NCBI GenBank assembly: GCA_035388225.1
Contig: DAOOPM010000007.1
Coordinates: forward strand, 1 to 64,000
Origin: SB25 sp029560875
GTDB lineage: Bacteria; Bacteroidota; Bacteroidia; Bacteroidales; Tenuifilaceae
DNA length: 64,000 nucleotides
Direction: 5' to 3'
Numbering within the stretch: the first letter of the stretch is position 1; every line of letters starts with the position of its first letter. The notes beneath the pieces are model-generated. The model saw only the letters and a program-made list of their open reading frames with translations, was not told the DNA's origin and made no database searches. The position numbers were made by a program, and so were the translations under genes. Positions 26,335-33,566 of the stretch are shown here, piece by piece.

Positions 26335-26658
26335 ATGAGAATTGCTATAACATCAAGGGGAAACTCATTGGAATCGACTCTCGACCAGCGTTTTGGCCAC
26401 TGCAAATACTTTGTTATTTACGATAAGCAAACCGGTGCGGTTGAGATAATTCCAAACCCTTACTGCGAAGTTGAGGAACAAGCCGGAACCCTAGCGGTTA
26501 AATTGCTATCGTCAAAGAATGTAAGTAAGATTGTTTCTGGCGAATTCGGAATAAAGGTAAAACCGATACTCGACAGCTTAAACATACAGATGATTATGTA
26601 CAAAAACCAGAATATCTCCATTGGGAAAGTAATTGAGATGTTAAACCATAATAAATAA
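26335..26658 (+). CDS. NifX/orange-protein-fold protein 1 (FeMo-co biosynthesis family)
   Basis: A 107-residue single-domain protein of the dinitrogenase Fe-Mo cofactor biosynthesis superfamily (RNase H-like fold: NifX, NafY, C-terminal NifB, orange protein). It begins MRIAITSRGN and has the family motif DQRFGHCKYFVIYD (17-30). Such proteins bind metal-sulfur clusters in transit. Cys23 is a possible ligand. The loop SGEFGIKV replaces the usual GGxGP. It lies 12 bases after the DUF134 gene and 4 before the DUF5320-like gene. Confidence 0.88.
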   Translation: MRIAITSRGNSLESTLDQRFGHCKYFVIYDKQTGAVEIIPNPYCEVEEQAGTLAVKLLSSKNVSKIVSGEFGIKVKPILDSLNIQMIMYKNQNISIGKVIEMLNHNK

Positions 26659-26662
26659 TGGT

Positions 26663-26854
26663 ATGCCAAAAATGGATGGAACTGGCCCAGAAGGTAAAGG
26701 AGCGAAAACTGGACGTAAACTAGGATGTTGCGAACCTTCACCCGAAGCCAAACAAGAGTTGGAACTTGGAAAAGGTCTAGGAAAAAAACGTCATGCAGGT
26801 GGCGGACAAGGCAAAGGAAAACGATTAAAGTATAACGATAAAACCAACCAGTAA
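26663..26854 (+). CDS. Small glycine-rich DUF5320-like protein 1
   Basis: A 63-residue basic peptide with the start pattern MPKMDGTGPEGKGAKTGRKLG followed by CC (22-23), then a Lys/Gly-rich tail. The MPxxDGTGPxGxGxxTGRxxGxC opening is the DUF5320 signature; these small proteins recur beside NifX-like, MinD-like and Mrp genes in anaerobes. Function is unknown; a metal or cluster carrier role is only inferred from context. Confidence 0.7.
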   Translation: MPKMDGTGPEGKGAKTGRKLGCCEPSPEAKQELELGKGLGKKRHAGGGQGKGKRLKYNDKTNQ

Positions 26855-26866
26855 AAAGGAGGTGAT
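26854..26866 (+). promoter_or_regulatory. Full-length Shine-Dalgarno site before the second DUF5320-like gene
   Basis: AAAAGGAGGTGAT matches the 16S anti-Shine-Dalgarno completely and runs directly into ATG 26867. Neighbouring genes lack such sites, which is normal for Bacteroidota, so this one stands out. Confidence 0.85.
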
Positions 26867-27094
26867 ATGCCTGGATTTAATCAAACTGGCCCTATGGGAC
26901 AAGGCCCTATGACCGGTAGACGAATGGGACGATGCACAAACTTTGGTGCAAAGCAAAGTAACACTCCAAGCCCCGAGGAAAACAACCAACAAGATGATTC
27001 CTTCAGCAGAGGTTTTAGATTTGGGCGAGGACAAGGCGGTCGTGGTCGTGGCCGTGGATTTGGAATGCAGAACAGATTTAGGGGCGGATTTTAG
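26867..27094 (+). CDS. Small glycine/arginine-rich DUF5320-like protein 2
   Basis: A 75-residue peptide. MPGFNQTGPMGQGPMTGRRMG plus RC at 22-23 is the DUF5320-type head with a single Cys23. Residues 45-75 are a Gly/Arg/Phe-rich tail (RGFRFGRGQGGRGRGRGFG) resembling RGG nucleic-acid-binding tails. It is paired with the preceding 63-residue protein (12-base gap) and has an exceptional Shine-Dalgarno sequence. Role unknown. Confidence 0.7.
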   Translation: MPGFNQTGPMGQGPMTGRRMGRCTNFGAKQSNTPSPEENNQQDDSFSRGFRFGRGQGGRGRGRGFGMQNRFRGGF

Positions 27095-27159
27095 ACTTCT
27101 GGTTTATACTATCAAATGTTCGTAATTTTTAAGATGTCTAAGTAGCCACCCCTTAACTT

Positions 27160-27196
27160 CCCTTACAGTAATAAACCACTGTAAGGGTTCTTTTAG
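27160..27196 (+). terminator. Hairpin ending the DUF134/NifX/DUF5320 unit
   Basis: CCCTTACAGT pairs perfectly with ACTGTAAGGG across 8 bases, followed by TTCTTTT. It separates the first four genes from the next plus-strand unit. Confidence 0.75.
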
Positions 27197-27249
27197 AAAC
27201 CCAAACATATTAAAATACCATACAAGTAAAAATTTAAACCACAAAAAAA

Positions 27250-27633
27250 ATGAAGAAGAGATTTGCTATACCCATGGAAGGCAATGTGCTTTCGGCACAT
27301 TTTGGCCATTGCCAAGCATTTGCGTTTGTTGACGTTGAAAACAACAATATAACCAAAGTAACAGTACTCGACCCACCTGAGCATCAACCTGGCACATTCC
27401 CAAAATGGGTTGCCGAAAAAGGTGCAACCGAGGTTATTGCTGGCGGAATGGGACCTCAAGCCGTTACTCTATTCAACAATTATGGTGTTAATGTTTTTGT
27501 TGGAGCACCAATTAAAGGGGTTGAAGACCTTGTAAACGATTTTTTGGCTGGTAAGCTAAGCCTAAACGCAAACTACTGCGACCACGGCGATGGCAGTCAT
27601 GAGCATCATCACCACAATGGAAACTGTCACTAA
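27250..27633 (+). CDS. NifX/orange-protein-fold protein 2 with His-rich tail
   Basis: A 127-residue cluster-binding-type protein. Residues 1-105 are the NifX-like domain (FAIPMEGNVLSAHFGHCQAF and IAGGMGPQAVTLF). Residues 109-127 (YCDHGDGSHEHHHHNGNCH) form a His/Cys tail likely to bind Ni, Zn, Cu or Co. This tail sets it apart from the other two NifX-like proteins in the locus. Its 3' end overlaps the start of the DUF89 gene. Confidence 0.88.
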   Translation: MKKRFAIPMEGNVLSAHFGHCQAFAFVDVENNNITKVTVLDPPEHQPGTFPKWVAEKGATEVIAGGMGPQAVTLFNNYGVNVFVGAPIKGVEDLVNDFLAGKLSLNANYCDHGDGSHEHHHHNGNCH

Positions 27634-28495
27634 AACCGACATACATATTCAATCTCAATGCTACGGTTGTTTTTTGAAAACATACCAGCGGCTATTCGAG
27701 AAATTTAGGCTAACCCAGGAGCAACAGGATGAGTTTTTGGATTTCTTCCACTATACCTTGGAGAAATTCAAAAACTCAACCAGCCCTGAGATTCAGAGAG
27801 AATTAAACCAATGTTTCTGCAAAATTGTTGGAGTTGACGACCTTTTTGAAGATGAAAAAATCAAAAGCAATAGCATTGCTCAAGGATTATATAAAGATTG
27901 GAGCCCGCAAGTTCCAATATCAAAAAATCCGTTTGATTTAGCCCTAAAACTCTCCATTGCAGGAAATATAATGGATTATGGGGCAAATAATAGTTTTGAT
28001 ATTAAATCCACAATTAGGCGGGTAATTTTTGCAAAATTCGCCATTAATCATAGTAAACAACTACAGGACAAAATCAAAGAAGCAAAATCCATACTCTATT
28101 TAGGCGATAATGCTGGAGAAATACTTTTTGACAAACTGTTTATAGAAACAATCAATCACCCAAATGTCACATACGCCGTTCGGGGCGGTTTTGCATTGAA
28201 CGACGCCACATTGCACGACGCTATTGACGTGGGAATGAACTCCGTGGCAAAAGTTATTGAGAATGGATTTGATGCTCCATCCACAGAGTTGAAAAAGTGC
28301 AGCCCTGAGTTTATGGCAATTTACAATTCGGTTGACCTCATAATATCCAAAGGACAAGGAAACCTTGAAGGTTTAATAAACGAAAACGACCCTCGAATTT
28401 TCTTCCTTCTAATGACAAAATGCGATGTTATGGCCAAACTTCTAAATGTTGCCAAAGGAAGTTTTATTGTATACAACCCAACTAAAATGGATTAA
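27617..28495 (+). CDS. DUF89 / ARMT1-like family protein
   Basis: A 292-residue member of the DUF89 (damage-control phosphatase / ARMT1-like) family, metal-dependent enzymes that remove phosphate from damaged metabolites. An N-terminal CYGC pair (Cys15, Cys18) is typical of the prokaryotic subgroup. The motif GDNAGE (163-168) with Asp172 forms the metal site. ATG 27617 is chosen because it leaves a 14-residue lead before CYGC; 27590 and 27599 are alternatives. It overlaps the His-rich gene by 17 bp, so the two are translationally linked. The substrate is unknown. Confidence 0.82.
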   Translation: METVTKTDIHIQSQCYGCFLKTYQRLFEKFRLTQEQQDEFLDFFHYTLEKFKNSTSPEIQRELNQCFCKIVGVDDLFEDEKIKSNSIAQGLYKDWSPQVPISKNPFDLALKLSIAGNIMDYGANNSFDIKSTIRRVIFAKFAINHSKQLQDKIKEAKSILYLGDNAGEILFDKLFIETINHPNVTYAVRGGFALNDATLHDAIDVGMNSVAKVIENGFDAPSTELKKCSPEFMAIYNSVDLIISKGQGNLEGLINENDPRIFFLLMTKCDVMAKLLNVAKGSFIVYNPTKMD

Positions 28496-28496
28496 A

Positions 28497-28940
28497 ATGG
28501 AAAAAGTAAAAATAGGTATTATCATTTGCGACCGATACCATACCTGTGCTGGTGGAAAATGTTTCCGCTCACTCCAAAATCGCGAGGGTGCATTTGAAAT
28601 GTACAAGGGTAAAGATGTTGAACTTGTTGGATATACCACTTGCGGAGGTTGTCCGGGTGGAAATATTGAGTACGCTCCTGCTGAAATGAAAAAAAACGGC
28701 GCCACACACATCCATTTGGCCACAGGACTATTAGTTGGCTACCCTCCATGTCCTAGGCTAAACCATTTTGCCAAATTCATACCCGAAAAATATGGGCTAA
28801 AAGTGATATTTGGCACTCATCCAATTCCTCAGAAATATTTTACCACACATACAAATATGAATACCTGGAACTCGGCATTCTTTCAGGAAGCAATAAAAGA
28901 TACACTTACCGACGAAGCTACACGTTTGCAGTATGATTAA
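28497..28940 (+). CDS. CGGC-domain protein
   Basis: A 147-residue putative metal-binding protein. Cys11, Cys17 and Cys22 lie in an N-terminal loop (ICDRYHTCAGGKC), and the name-giving CGGCPGG lies at 49-55. The C-terminal part has NTWNSAFFQEAI. CGGC proteins are believed to bind zinc or an Fe-S cluster, but their role is not defined. The start is ATG 28497, 1 base after the DUF89 stop; an upstream ATG at 28446 lies inside that gene. It overlaps the next gene by 8 bp. Confidence 0.83.
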   Translation: MEKVKIGIIICDRYHTCAGGKCFRSLQNREGAFEMYKGKDVELVGYTTCGGCPGGNIEYAPAEMKKNGATHIHLATGLLVGYPPCPRLNHFAKFIPEKYGLKVIFGTHPIPQKYFTTHTNMNTWNSAFFQEAIKDTLTDEATRLQYD

Positions 28941-29817
28941 AAAGGGAAGTTTGAAAATTGCCATTGCTAGCGGAAAAGGGGGAACAGGAAAAACTCTGCT
29001 TTCGACTAACCTTACAGCATTTCTTAGCCAAAATGAAAACACTCTTTTGGTTGATTTAGACGTGGAGGAGCCAAACGACTCTCTCTTTATCAATGGAAAT
29101 AAAGTAACTGAAGTAGAACAATTTAAAATGATTCCCCAGTGGAGCGAGAGCAATTGCACCCTTTGTGGCGAGTGTACCAAAAACTGCAAGTACCATTCAA
29201 TAGTGCAAATGGGCAATTTTATTGCAGTTTTCAAGGAACTGTGCCATAGCTGCTATGCCTGTTCCGAACTTTGCCCAACAGGGGCATTGCCTATGCAACC
29301 CCACAAAATGGGCGACACTGTAGAATACGCATCCAACAACCTTAACTTCATTGAAAGCCGGCTGATAGTGGGCGAAGAACAAGCCGTACCTTTAATTCAC
29401 AAAACACACAAATTGGTTGACGAGAAGTTTACCAATTCCAAATTCCAAATATTCGATTGTCCTCCAGGGACATCGTGCCCTGTTGTAGCAGCTACTGAAA
29501 ATGCCGATTTTGTAATTCTTGTTACAGAACCAACGCCCTTTGGTTTACACGACCTAAAATTGGCCGTAGAAACCATGCGTAAACTGGAAAAACGATTCGG
29601 AGTTGTAATTAATCGCTCTGGAATTGGCAATAACGATGTTGAAACATACTGCCAGAACGAACAAATTGATATCATAACAAAAATTCCATTCAATAAGGAA
29701 ATTGCAAAGCACTACTCTATTGGGGAGCTGGTTTACGACAAGGTTGATTCAATGAAGCATTCGCTTAATGAAATTATGGATTTTCTAAGAAATGATGTTA
29801 CTAGTGAAACCCTTTAG
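28933..29817 (+). CDS. MinD-like ATPase with two 4Fe-4S motifs, copy 1
   Basis: A 294-residue deviant-Walker P-loop ATPase (SGKGGTGKT, 13-21) with an inserted ferredoxin domain. Cys75/78/81/85 and Cys104/107/110/114 form two CxxCxxCxxxC sites. The ATPase core continues with FDCPPGTSCP and VTEPTPFGLHDL. Such ferredoxin-ParA fusions are partners of NifX-like proteins in orange-protein loci of Desulfovibrio, where they were linked to cell-division positioning. Here ATP-driven cluster transfer is inferred. It overlaps the CGGC gene by 8 bp. Confidence 0.9.
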   Translation: MIKKGSLKIAIASGKGGTGKTLLSTNLTAFLSQNENTLLVDLDVEEPNDSLFINGNKVTEVEQFKMIPQWSESNCTLCGECTKNCKYHSIVQMGNFIAVFKELCHSCYACSELCPTGALPMQPHKMGDTVEYASNNLNFIESRLIVGEEQAVPLIHKTHKLVDEKFTNSKFQIFDCPPGTSCPVVAATENADFVILVTEPTPFGLHDLKLAVETMRKLEKRFGVVINRSGIGNNDVETYCQNEQIDIITKIPFNKEIAKHYSIGELVYDKVDSMKHSLNEIMDFLRNDVTSETL

Positions 29818-29841
29818 GGGTTTTAAACCCCAAAAGGGTTT
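29807..29841 (+). repeat. Long hairpin between the two MinD-like genes
   Basis: AAACCCTTT pairs with AAAGGGTTT and GGGGTTT with AAACCCC, with one A-A mismatch and a tiny centre, overlapping the first gene's stop. No T run follows, so it is more likely an mRNA stability or attenuation element or a dispersed repeat than a full terminator. Confidence 0.65.
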
Positions 29842-29879
29842 GAATCTATAGAAATAAAAGCAGAAATTAAGAACTGTAA

Positions 29880-30758
29880 ATGAAGGAAATAGTAGTACTA
29901 TCGGGCAAAGGGGGAACTGGGAAAACCTCAATTACGGCATCGCTGGCGGTGCTTGCAGGTAGTGAAGCGGTTGTGGCCGATTGCGATGTGGATGCAGCCA
30001 ACATGCATTTGCTTATGCAACCCGATTTTGCCCTATCGAGCGAGTTTTACAGTGGCGAATTAGCCATAATCGACCAAAATGCCTGTACACAATGCGGAGT
30101 TTGCTCGGAAAAGTGCCGTTTTGGAGCAATTCCTTTTATCAACAATATTTTCATTGTAAACCCTTTATCGTGTGAGGGTTGTGGATACTGCCAAAAGGTT
30201 TGCCCAACCGAAGCAATATCAATGAAAAGCAGAAAATCGGGGTACGTTTACATCTCCAATACTAAAGTAAACAGCACAATGGTGCATGCCCGATTGGATA
30301 TTGGCGCTGAGAATTCCGGAAAACTTGTTGCTAAGGTAAAAAATGAGGCCAAAGAGTTGGCGAAACAACAGAACAAATCATTTGTCATTGTGGATGGTTC
30401 GCCTGGGATTGGTTGCCCGGTAGTATCGTCGTTATCGGGGGCTAATTACGTTGTTCTAGTTACTGAACCTACCGTTTCGGGACTGCACGATTTGGAGCGG
30501 ATTTACAGCGTCATTAAACGCTTCCGAATTAATGCAGGGTGTATAATAAACAAATTCGATATAAACCCCAAGAAGACTGACGAAATAATCGAATTTCTTA
30601 GGAAAGAAAACATAACACACTTATCCAACATCCCATTCGATATTCGATTTACCAAAGCAATGACAGAGGCAAAAACTATTGTAGAACTTGAAACGTTGCC
30701 CAAATATCTCATTAAGGATGCTTGGTTTAAAATCAAAGATGAATTAACAAATAACTAA
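29880..30758 (+). CDS. MinD-like ATPase with two 4Fe-4S motifs, copy 2
   Basis: A 292-residue paralogue of the preceding gene. The P-loop SGKGGTGKT is at 8-16; Cys69/72/75/79 and Cys98/101/104/108 give two 4Fe-4S motifs, the second as SCEGCGYCQKVCPTEAI. The core has VDGSPGIGCPV and VTEPTVSGLHDL. The two copies are clearly diverged, which suggests a heterodimer or successive steps rather than redundancy, as for the paired ATPases of orange-protein loci. A NifX-like gene follows 4 bases later. Confidence 0.9.
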   Translation: MKEIVVLSGKGGTGKTSITASLAVLAGSEAVVADCDVDAANMHLLMQPDFALSSEFYSGELAIIDQNACTQCGVCSEKCRFGAIPFINNIFIVNPLSCEGCGYCQKVCPTEAISMKSRKSGYVYISNTKVNSTMVHARLDIGAENSGKLVAKVKNEAKELAKQQNKSFVIVDGSPGIGCPVVSSLSGANYVVLVTEPTVSGLHDLERIYSVIKRFRINAGCIINKFDINPKKTDEIIEFLRKENITHLSNIPFDIRFTKAMTEAKTIVELETLPKYLIKDAWFKIKDELTNN

Positions 30759-30762
30759 TGAT

Positions 30763-31101
30763 ATGAAGATTGCATTTACATCAACAGGAAAAACTTGGGA
30801 TTCAATTATGGATTCCCGTTTTGGAAGAACCGAATTTATTGTGGTTTACAATGAGGAAACCAAAGAATTAGAGGTAGTTGATAACAGCGCTGTTAAAAAC
30901 GAGGCTCACGGAGCAGGTACAGCAACCGCACAAAAAATGTATGAGATAAAGCCCAATGTGCTCATTACAGGAAATGGCCCTGGCGAAACCGCTGCAACCG
31001 CACTAAAAAATCTTAACATGAAGATTTATGTTGATGCTCACAACCTTACTCTTGAACAAGCTTACGAGAGTTACAGGAATGGCGCACTGACAGAAATATA
31101 G
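30763..31101 (+). CDS. NifX/orange-protein-fold protein 3
   Basis: A 112-residue NifX-like single domain. It starts MKIAFTSTGKTWDSIMDSRFG (1-21) and has the canonical loop TGNGPGETAATAL. Unlike the two others it contains no cysteine and no histidine tail; if it binds a cluster it must do so through other residues or non-covalently, as the Desulfovibrio orange protein does. It directly follows the second MinD-like ATPase. Confidence 0.88.
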   Translation: MKIAFTSTGKTWDSIMDSRFGRTEFIVVYNEETKELEVVDNSAVKNEAHGAGTATAQKMYEIKPNVLITGNGPGETAATALKNLNMKIYVDAHNLTLEQAYESYRNGALTEI

Positions 31102-31131
31102 TAATTCACTAAATCATTAACAATAAAAACT

Positions 31132-31536
31132 ATGAAATCGACTTCACTTTGGACACGACAATTTCAGTCTGTTGTTGACAACGGACGAAACCACAGCATG
31201 GTAATTGATTTACCTGAAGCAAAAGGTGGTATCAACAGCGGCCCAACAGCACTTGAGATGTGCGTGATGAGCTTTAGTGGCTGTGTAGGAACAATTTTCG
31301 CCATGGTTGCTCAAAAAATGCGCTTAACTTTCGAACATTTGGAAGTTGAGGTTAATGCCGAACAAAAAAATGAGGCTCCAACCATTACCGATATTCATTT
31401 TATCATGAATATTAAAACCATCGAAACAAAAGACAAAATTGAAAAGTGCCTAGAGCATACCATGAATACTTGCCCTGTTGGTGTACTTTTCAAGCAAGCT
31501 GGTGTAAAAATCACAAACGAAATAAAATTCATTTAA
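31132..31536 (+). CDS. OsmC/Ohr-family protein
   Basis: A 134-residue OsmC-like protein with the two expected reactive cysteines, Cys51 (FSGCVGTIF) and Cys114 (NTCPVGVLF). Members reduce organic hydroperoxides or handle sulfane sulfur. In this setting protection of oxygen-sensitive clusters is a reasonable inference. It lies 30 bases after NifX-like gene 3 and 3 bases before mrp. Confidence 0.85.
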   Translation: MKSTSLWTRQFQSVVDNGRNHSMVIDLPEAKGGINSGPTALEMCVMSFSGCVGTIFAMVAQKMRLTFEHLEVEVNAEQKNEAPTITDIHFIMNIKTIETKDKIEKCLEHTMNTCPVGVLFKQAGVKITNEIKFI

Positions 31537-31539
31537 GCA

Positions 31540-32328
31540 ATGGCAATTTTTGAGAAAATTGAACTTGAAGGAGTAAAAAACATTGTAGTTGTTGCCTCAG
31601 GCAAAGGTGGTGTTGGAAAATCAACCGTATCGGCCAACTTGGCCATAAGCCTTGCCCGCAATGGATTTAAAACAGCCCTTGTTGATGCCGATATCTTTGG
31701 CCCATCTATTCCAAAGATGTTTGGACTTGAGAATGCAAACCCAGAGGTAACCCATCTTGGCGATAAAGAGATGATGTTCCCGGTGGAAAAGTACGGTGTA
31801 AAAATTATGTCTATCGGATTTTTCATTAAGAAAAGCCAAGGCTTAATTTGGCGCGGCCCTATGGCGGCCAATGCCATTATGCAGCTTTTCGAGAATACCG
31901 TTTGGGGCGATATCGACTATATGGTTGTTGATTTTCCTCCCGGAACAAGCGATATTCAACTTACCACAGTACAAAAGTTAAAAATTACCGGTTCAATTAT
32001 TGTAACCACACCACAGGAGGTTGCTCTAAACGATGCACGGAAAGCCGCATCGATGTTCAACAATCCTGATTTGAATGTTCCTATCTGGGGTGTAGTGGAG
32101 AATATGGCCTGGTTTACGCCTCAGCCCCACCCCGATGAGAAATACTATATCTTTGGACAAGGCGGTGGAGAAGCGTTAGCCAAAGAGCTTAACTGCAAAT
32201 TACTCGGTCAAATACCTCTAGTTGCTGAAGTTGGACAGGCTGCTGAAAACGGATTAAGTATTTACAACCAAAACAATAACAAAGTTATTGAGGCCTTCGA
32301 AAAACTAACAGAAACTATTACTGCATAA
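31540..32328 (+). CDS. Mrp/NBP35-family Fe-S carrier ATPase, short form
   Basis: A 262-residue deviant-Walker ATPase with ASGKGGVGKST (P-loop, about 17-27) and DFPPGTSDIQ. It has the Bacteroidota form of the C-terminal segment (VVENMAWFTPQPHPDEKYYIF), which lacks the CxxC of E. coli Mrp. It also lacks the N-terminal DUF59 domain of housekeeping Bacteroidota Mrp, which is normally about 100 residues longer. It is thus probably a locus-specific copy that carries or inserts clusters for the NifX/MinD system. A bidirectional terminator follows. Confidence 0.88.
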   Translation: MAIFEKIELEGVKNIVVVASGKGGVGKSTVSANLAISLARNGFKTALVDADIFGPSIPKMFGLENANPEVTHLGDKEMMFPVEKYGVKIMSIGFFIKKSQGLIWRGPMAANAIMQLFENTVWGDIDYMVVDFPPGTSDIQLTTVQKLKITGSIIVTTPQEVALNDARKAASMFNNPDLNVPIWGVVENMAWFTPQPHPDEKYYIFGQGGGEALAKELNCKLLGQIPLVAEVGQAAENGLSIYNQNNNKVIEAFEKLTETITA

Positions 32329-32331
32329 CTA

Positions 32332-32362
32332 AAAGAGGCTAGTTTTACTAGCCTCTTTTTTT
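32332..32362. terminator. Bidirectional terminator between mrp and dsrE
   Basis: AAAGAGGCTAGT pairs perfectly with ACTAGCCTCTTT across 3 bases, with T and A runs on both sides. Confidence 0.9.
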
Positions 32363-32363
32363 A

Positions 32364-32684
32364 TTAAAAAGTCACCATTTTATCGGCCCAAACTACCAGG
32401 TTCACACAATCAACCATTGTTGAAATAGGACAAGCCTCGGTTGATTCCAATTTCCTAGATTTTAAGCAAGTGCCACAGGCCAGTATTTCTCCACCAACGC
32501 TTACGAATGCTTTTAACTGCTCGTCAACATTGTACTTTTCGTGAGTTAAACCCTCGCACTCAACAGCCTCTCCCATTAGGAAAACCTTCACCTCATGACC
32601 TTGTTTCTTTGCAGTAACTGCAAACCGGAAAGCGTTCCACGCTTTTTCGAACTCTTTGGTTTCTATTATAACACCTATCTTCAT
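32364..32684 (-). CDS. DsrE-family protein
   Basis: A 106-residue DsrE/TusD-like protein. It begins MKIGVIIETKEFEKAWNAF and has cysteines at EACPIS, ACGTCLKS and VEC, of which the CGTC-type site (about 70-74) aligns with the sulfur-carrier region of the family. It may relay sulfane sulfur. It is the last gene of the fnr-rrf2-tauE-dsrE strand and faces the metal-cluster operon. Confidence 0.82.
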   Translation of the reverse strand: MKIGVIIETKEFEKAWNAFRFAVTAKKQGHEVKVFLMGEAVECEGLTHEKYNVDEQLKAFVSVGGEILACGTCLKSRKLESTEACPISTMVDCVNLVVWADKMVTF

Positions 32685-32729
32685 AAATTTAGACTTTAGA
32701 TTTCAGACATTAGAAACTAGACAAATATA

Positions 32730-33503
32730 TTAAATAATGCCAGCACCCAAAGCAATTGATATCATTATAAGCATTATAGCAACAAGCACCTGAATAAAGC
32801 GCAAAGTAACCTTATTAAGCAGTTTTCTTCCAATGTATGCTCCTGCAATAGCCGCCAATGTTGCAGAAATCAGTAGGGTAATATTCTCGTGCATATTGGC
32901 CGCCGAAAACCGCGAAGCATAAACCGAAAGACGTGTAAAATCTATTAAACAAGCAATAACAACACCTGTGGCAATGTATGCCTCCTTGCTTAAACCACTC
33001 TTTATCAGAAATGCGCTACGTATGGCTCCTTGAATTCCTGTAAGCCCTCCAAAAAAACCACTCAATACTCCGCCCAAGATTAACTTCTCCTTCCCAAACT
33101 CTATTTTCTGTACTTTTGGAATAATCTCAAGTAATGCAAACGTAATTAGGATAAAGGCGATAATTAACTTTACTGGAGAAACCTCGAATGTTTTGCCAAA
33201 CATCTGATAATCGTAGATTGTTGGCAAATCGGTAATTTCGAGCAAAAGCCATGCACCTAGAAACGAAGCAAGTATTGCTGGAATACCAAATCGAAGAAGA
33301 ACTGCCTTATCGGTATTTCTACCAACCAAGAATATCTTGAAAAGGTTATTGGTAAAGTGAACAACGCCCGTTAAAGCAATTGCAACATCAATAGGAAAGA
33401 ATATAGCAAAAACTGGAGCCAGGATTGTTCCCAATCCAAAACCAGAAAAGAATGTAAAAATTGCCGTTAGAAAGGCTGCTATGACAATAATGAGTAGCTC
33501 CAT
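32730..33503 (-). CDS. TauE/SafE-family anion permease
   Basis: A 257-residue inner-membrane protein with about seven to eight hydrophobic segments and the repeat signature of TauE/SafE (GLGTILAPVFAIFFP near 24-38 and GGVLSGFFGGLTGIQG near 141-156). Members export sulfite, sulfoacetate or other sulfur organics. Between rrf2 and dsrE it most likely moves a sulfur compound; the direction and solute are not determined by sequence. Confidence 0.85.
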   Translation of the reverse strand: MELLIIVIAAFLTAIFTFFSGFGLGTILAPVFAIFFPIDVAIALTGVVHFTNNLFKIFLVGRNTDKAVLLRFGIPAILASFLGAWLLLEITDLPTIYDYQMFGKTFEVSPVKLIIAFILITFALLEIIPKVQKIEFGKEKLILGGVLSGFFGGLTGIQGAIRSAFLIKSGLSKEAYIATGVVIACLIDFTRLSVYASRFSAANMHENITLLISATLAAIAGAYIGRKLLNKVTLRFIQVLVAIMLIMISIALGAGII

Positions 33504-33566
33504 TGAATTAATATTTATGTTTTAACTTAAAAACAAAAAAACACGAAAAAAGTTAATTCATCATTG

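Noticed and set aside
25762..32328. Nitrogen-fixation island
   Set aside because: NifX-like domains occur, but nifH, D, K, E, N and B are absent and the companions match orange-protein loci instead.
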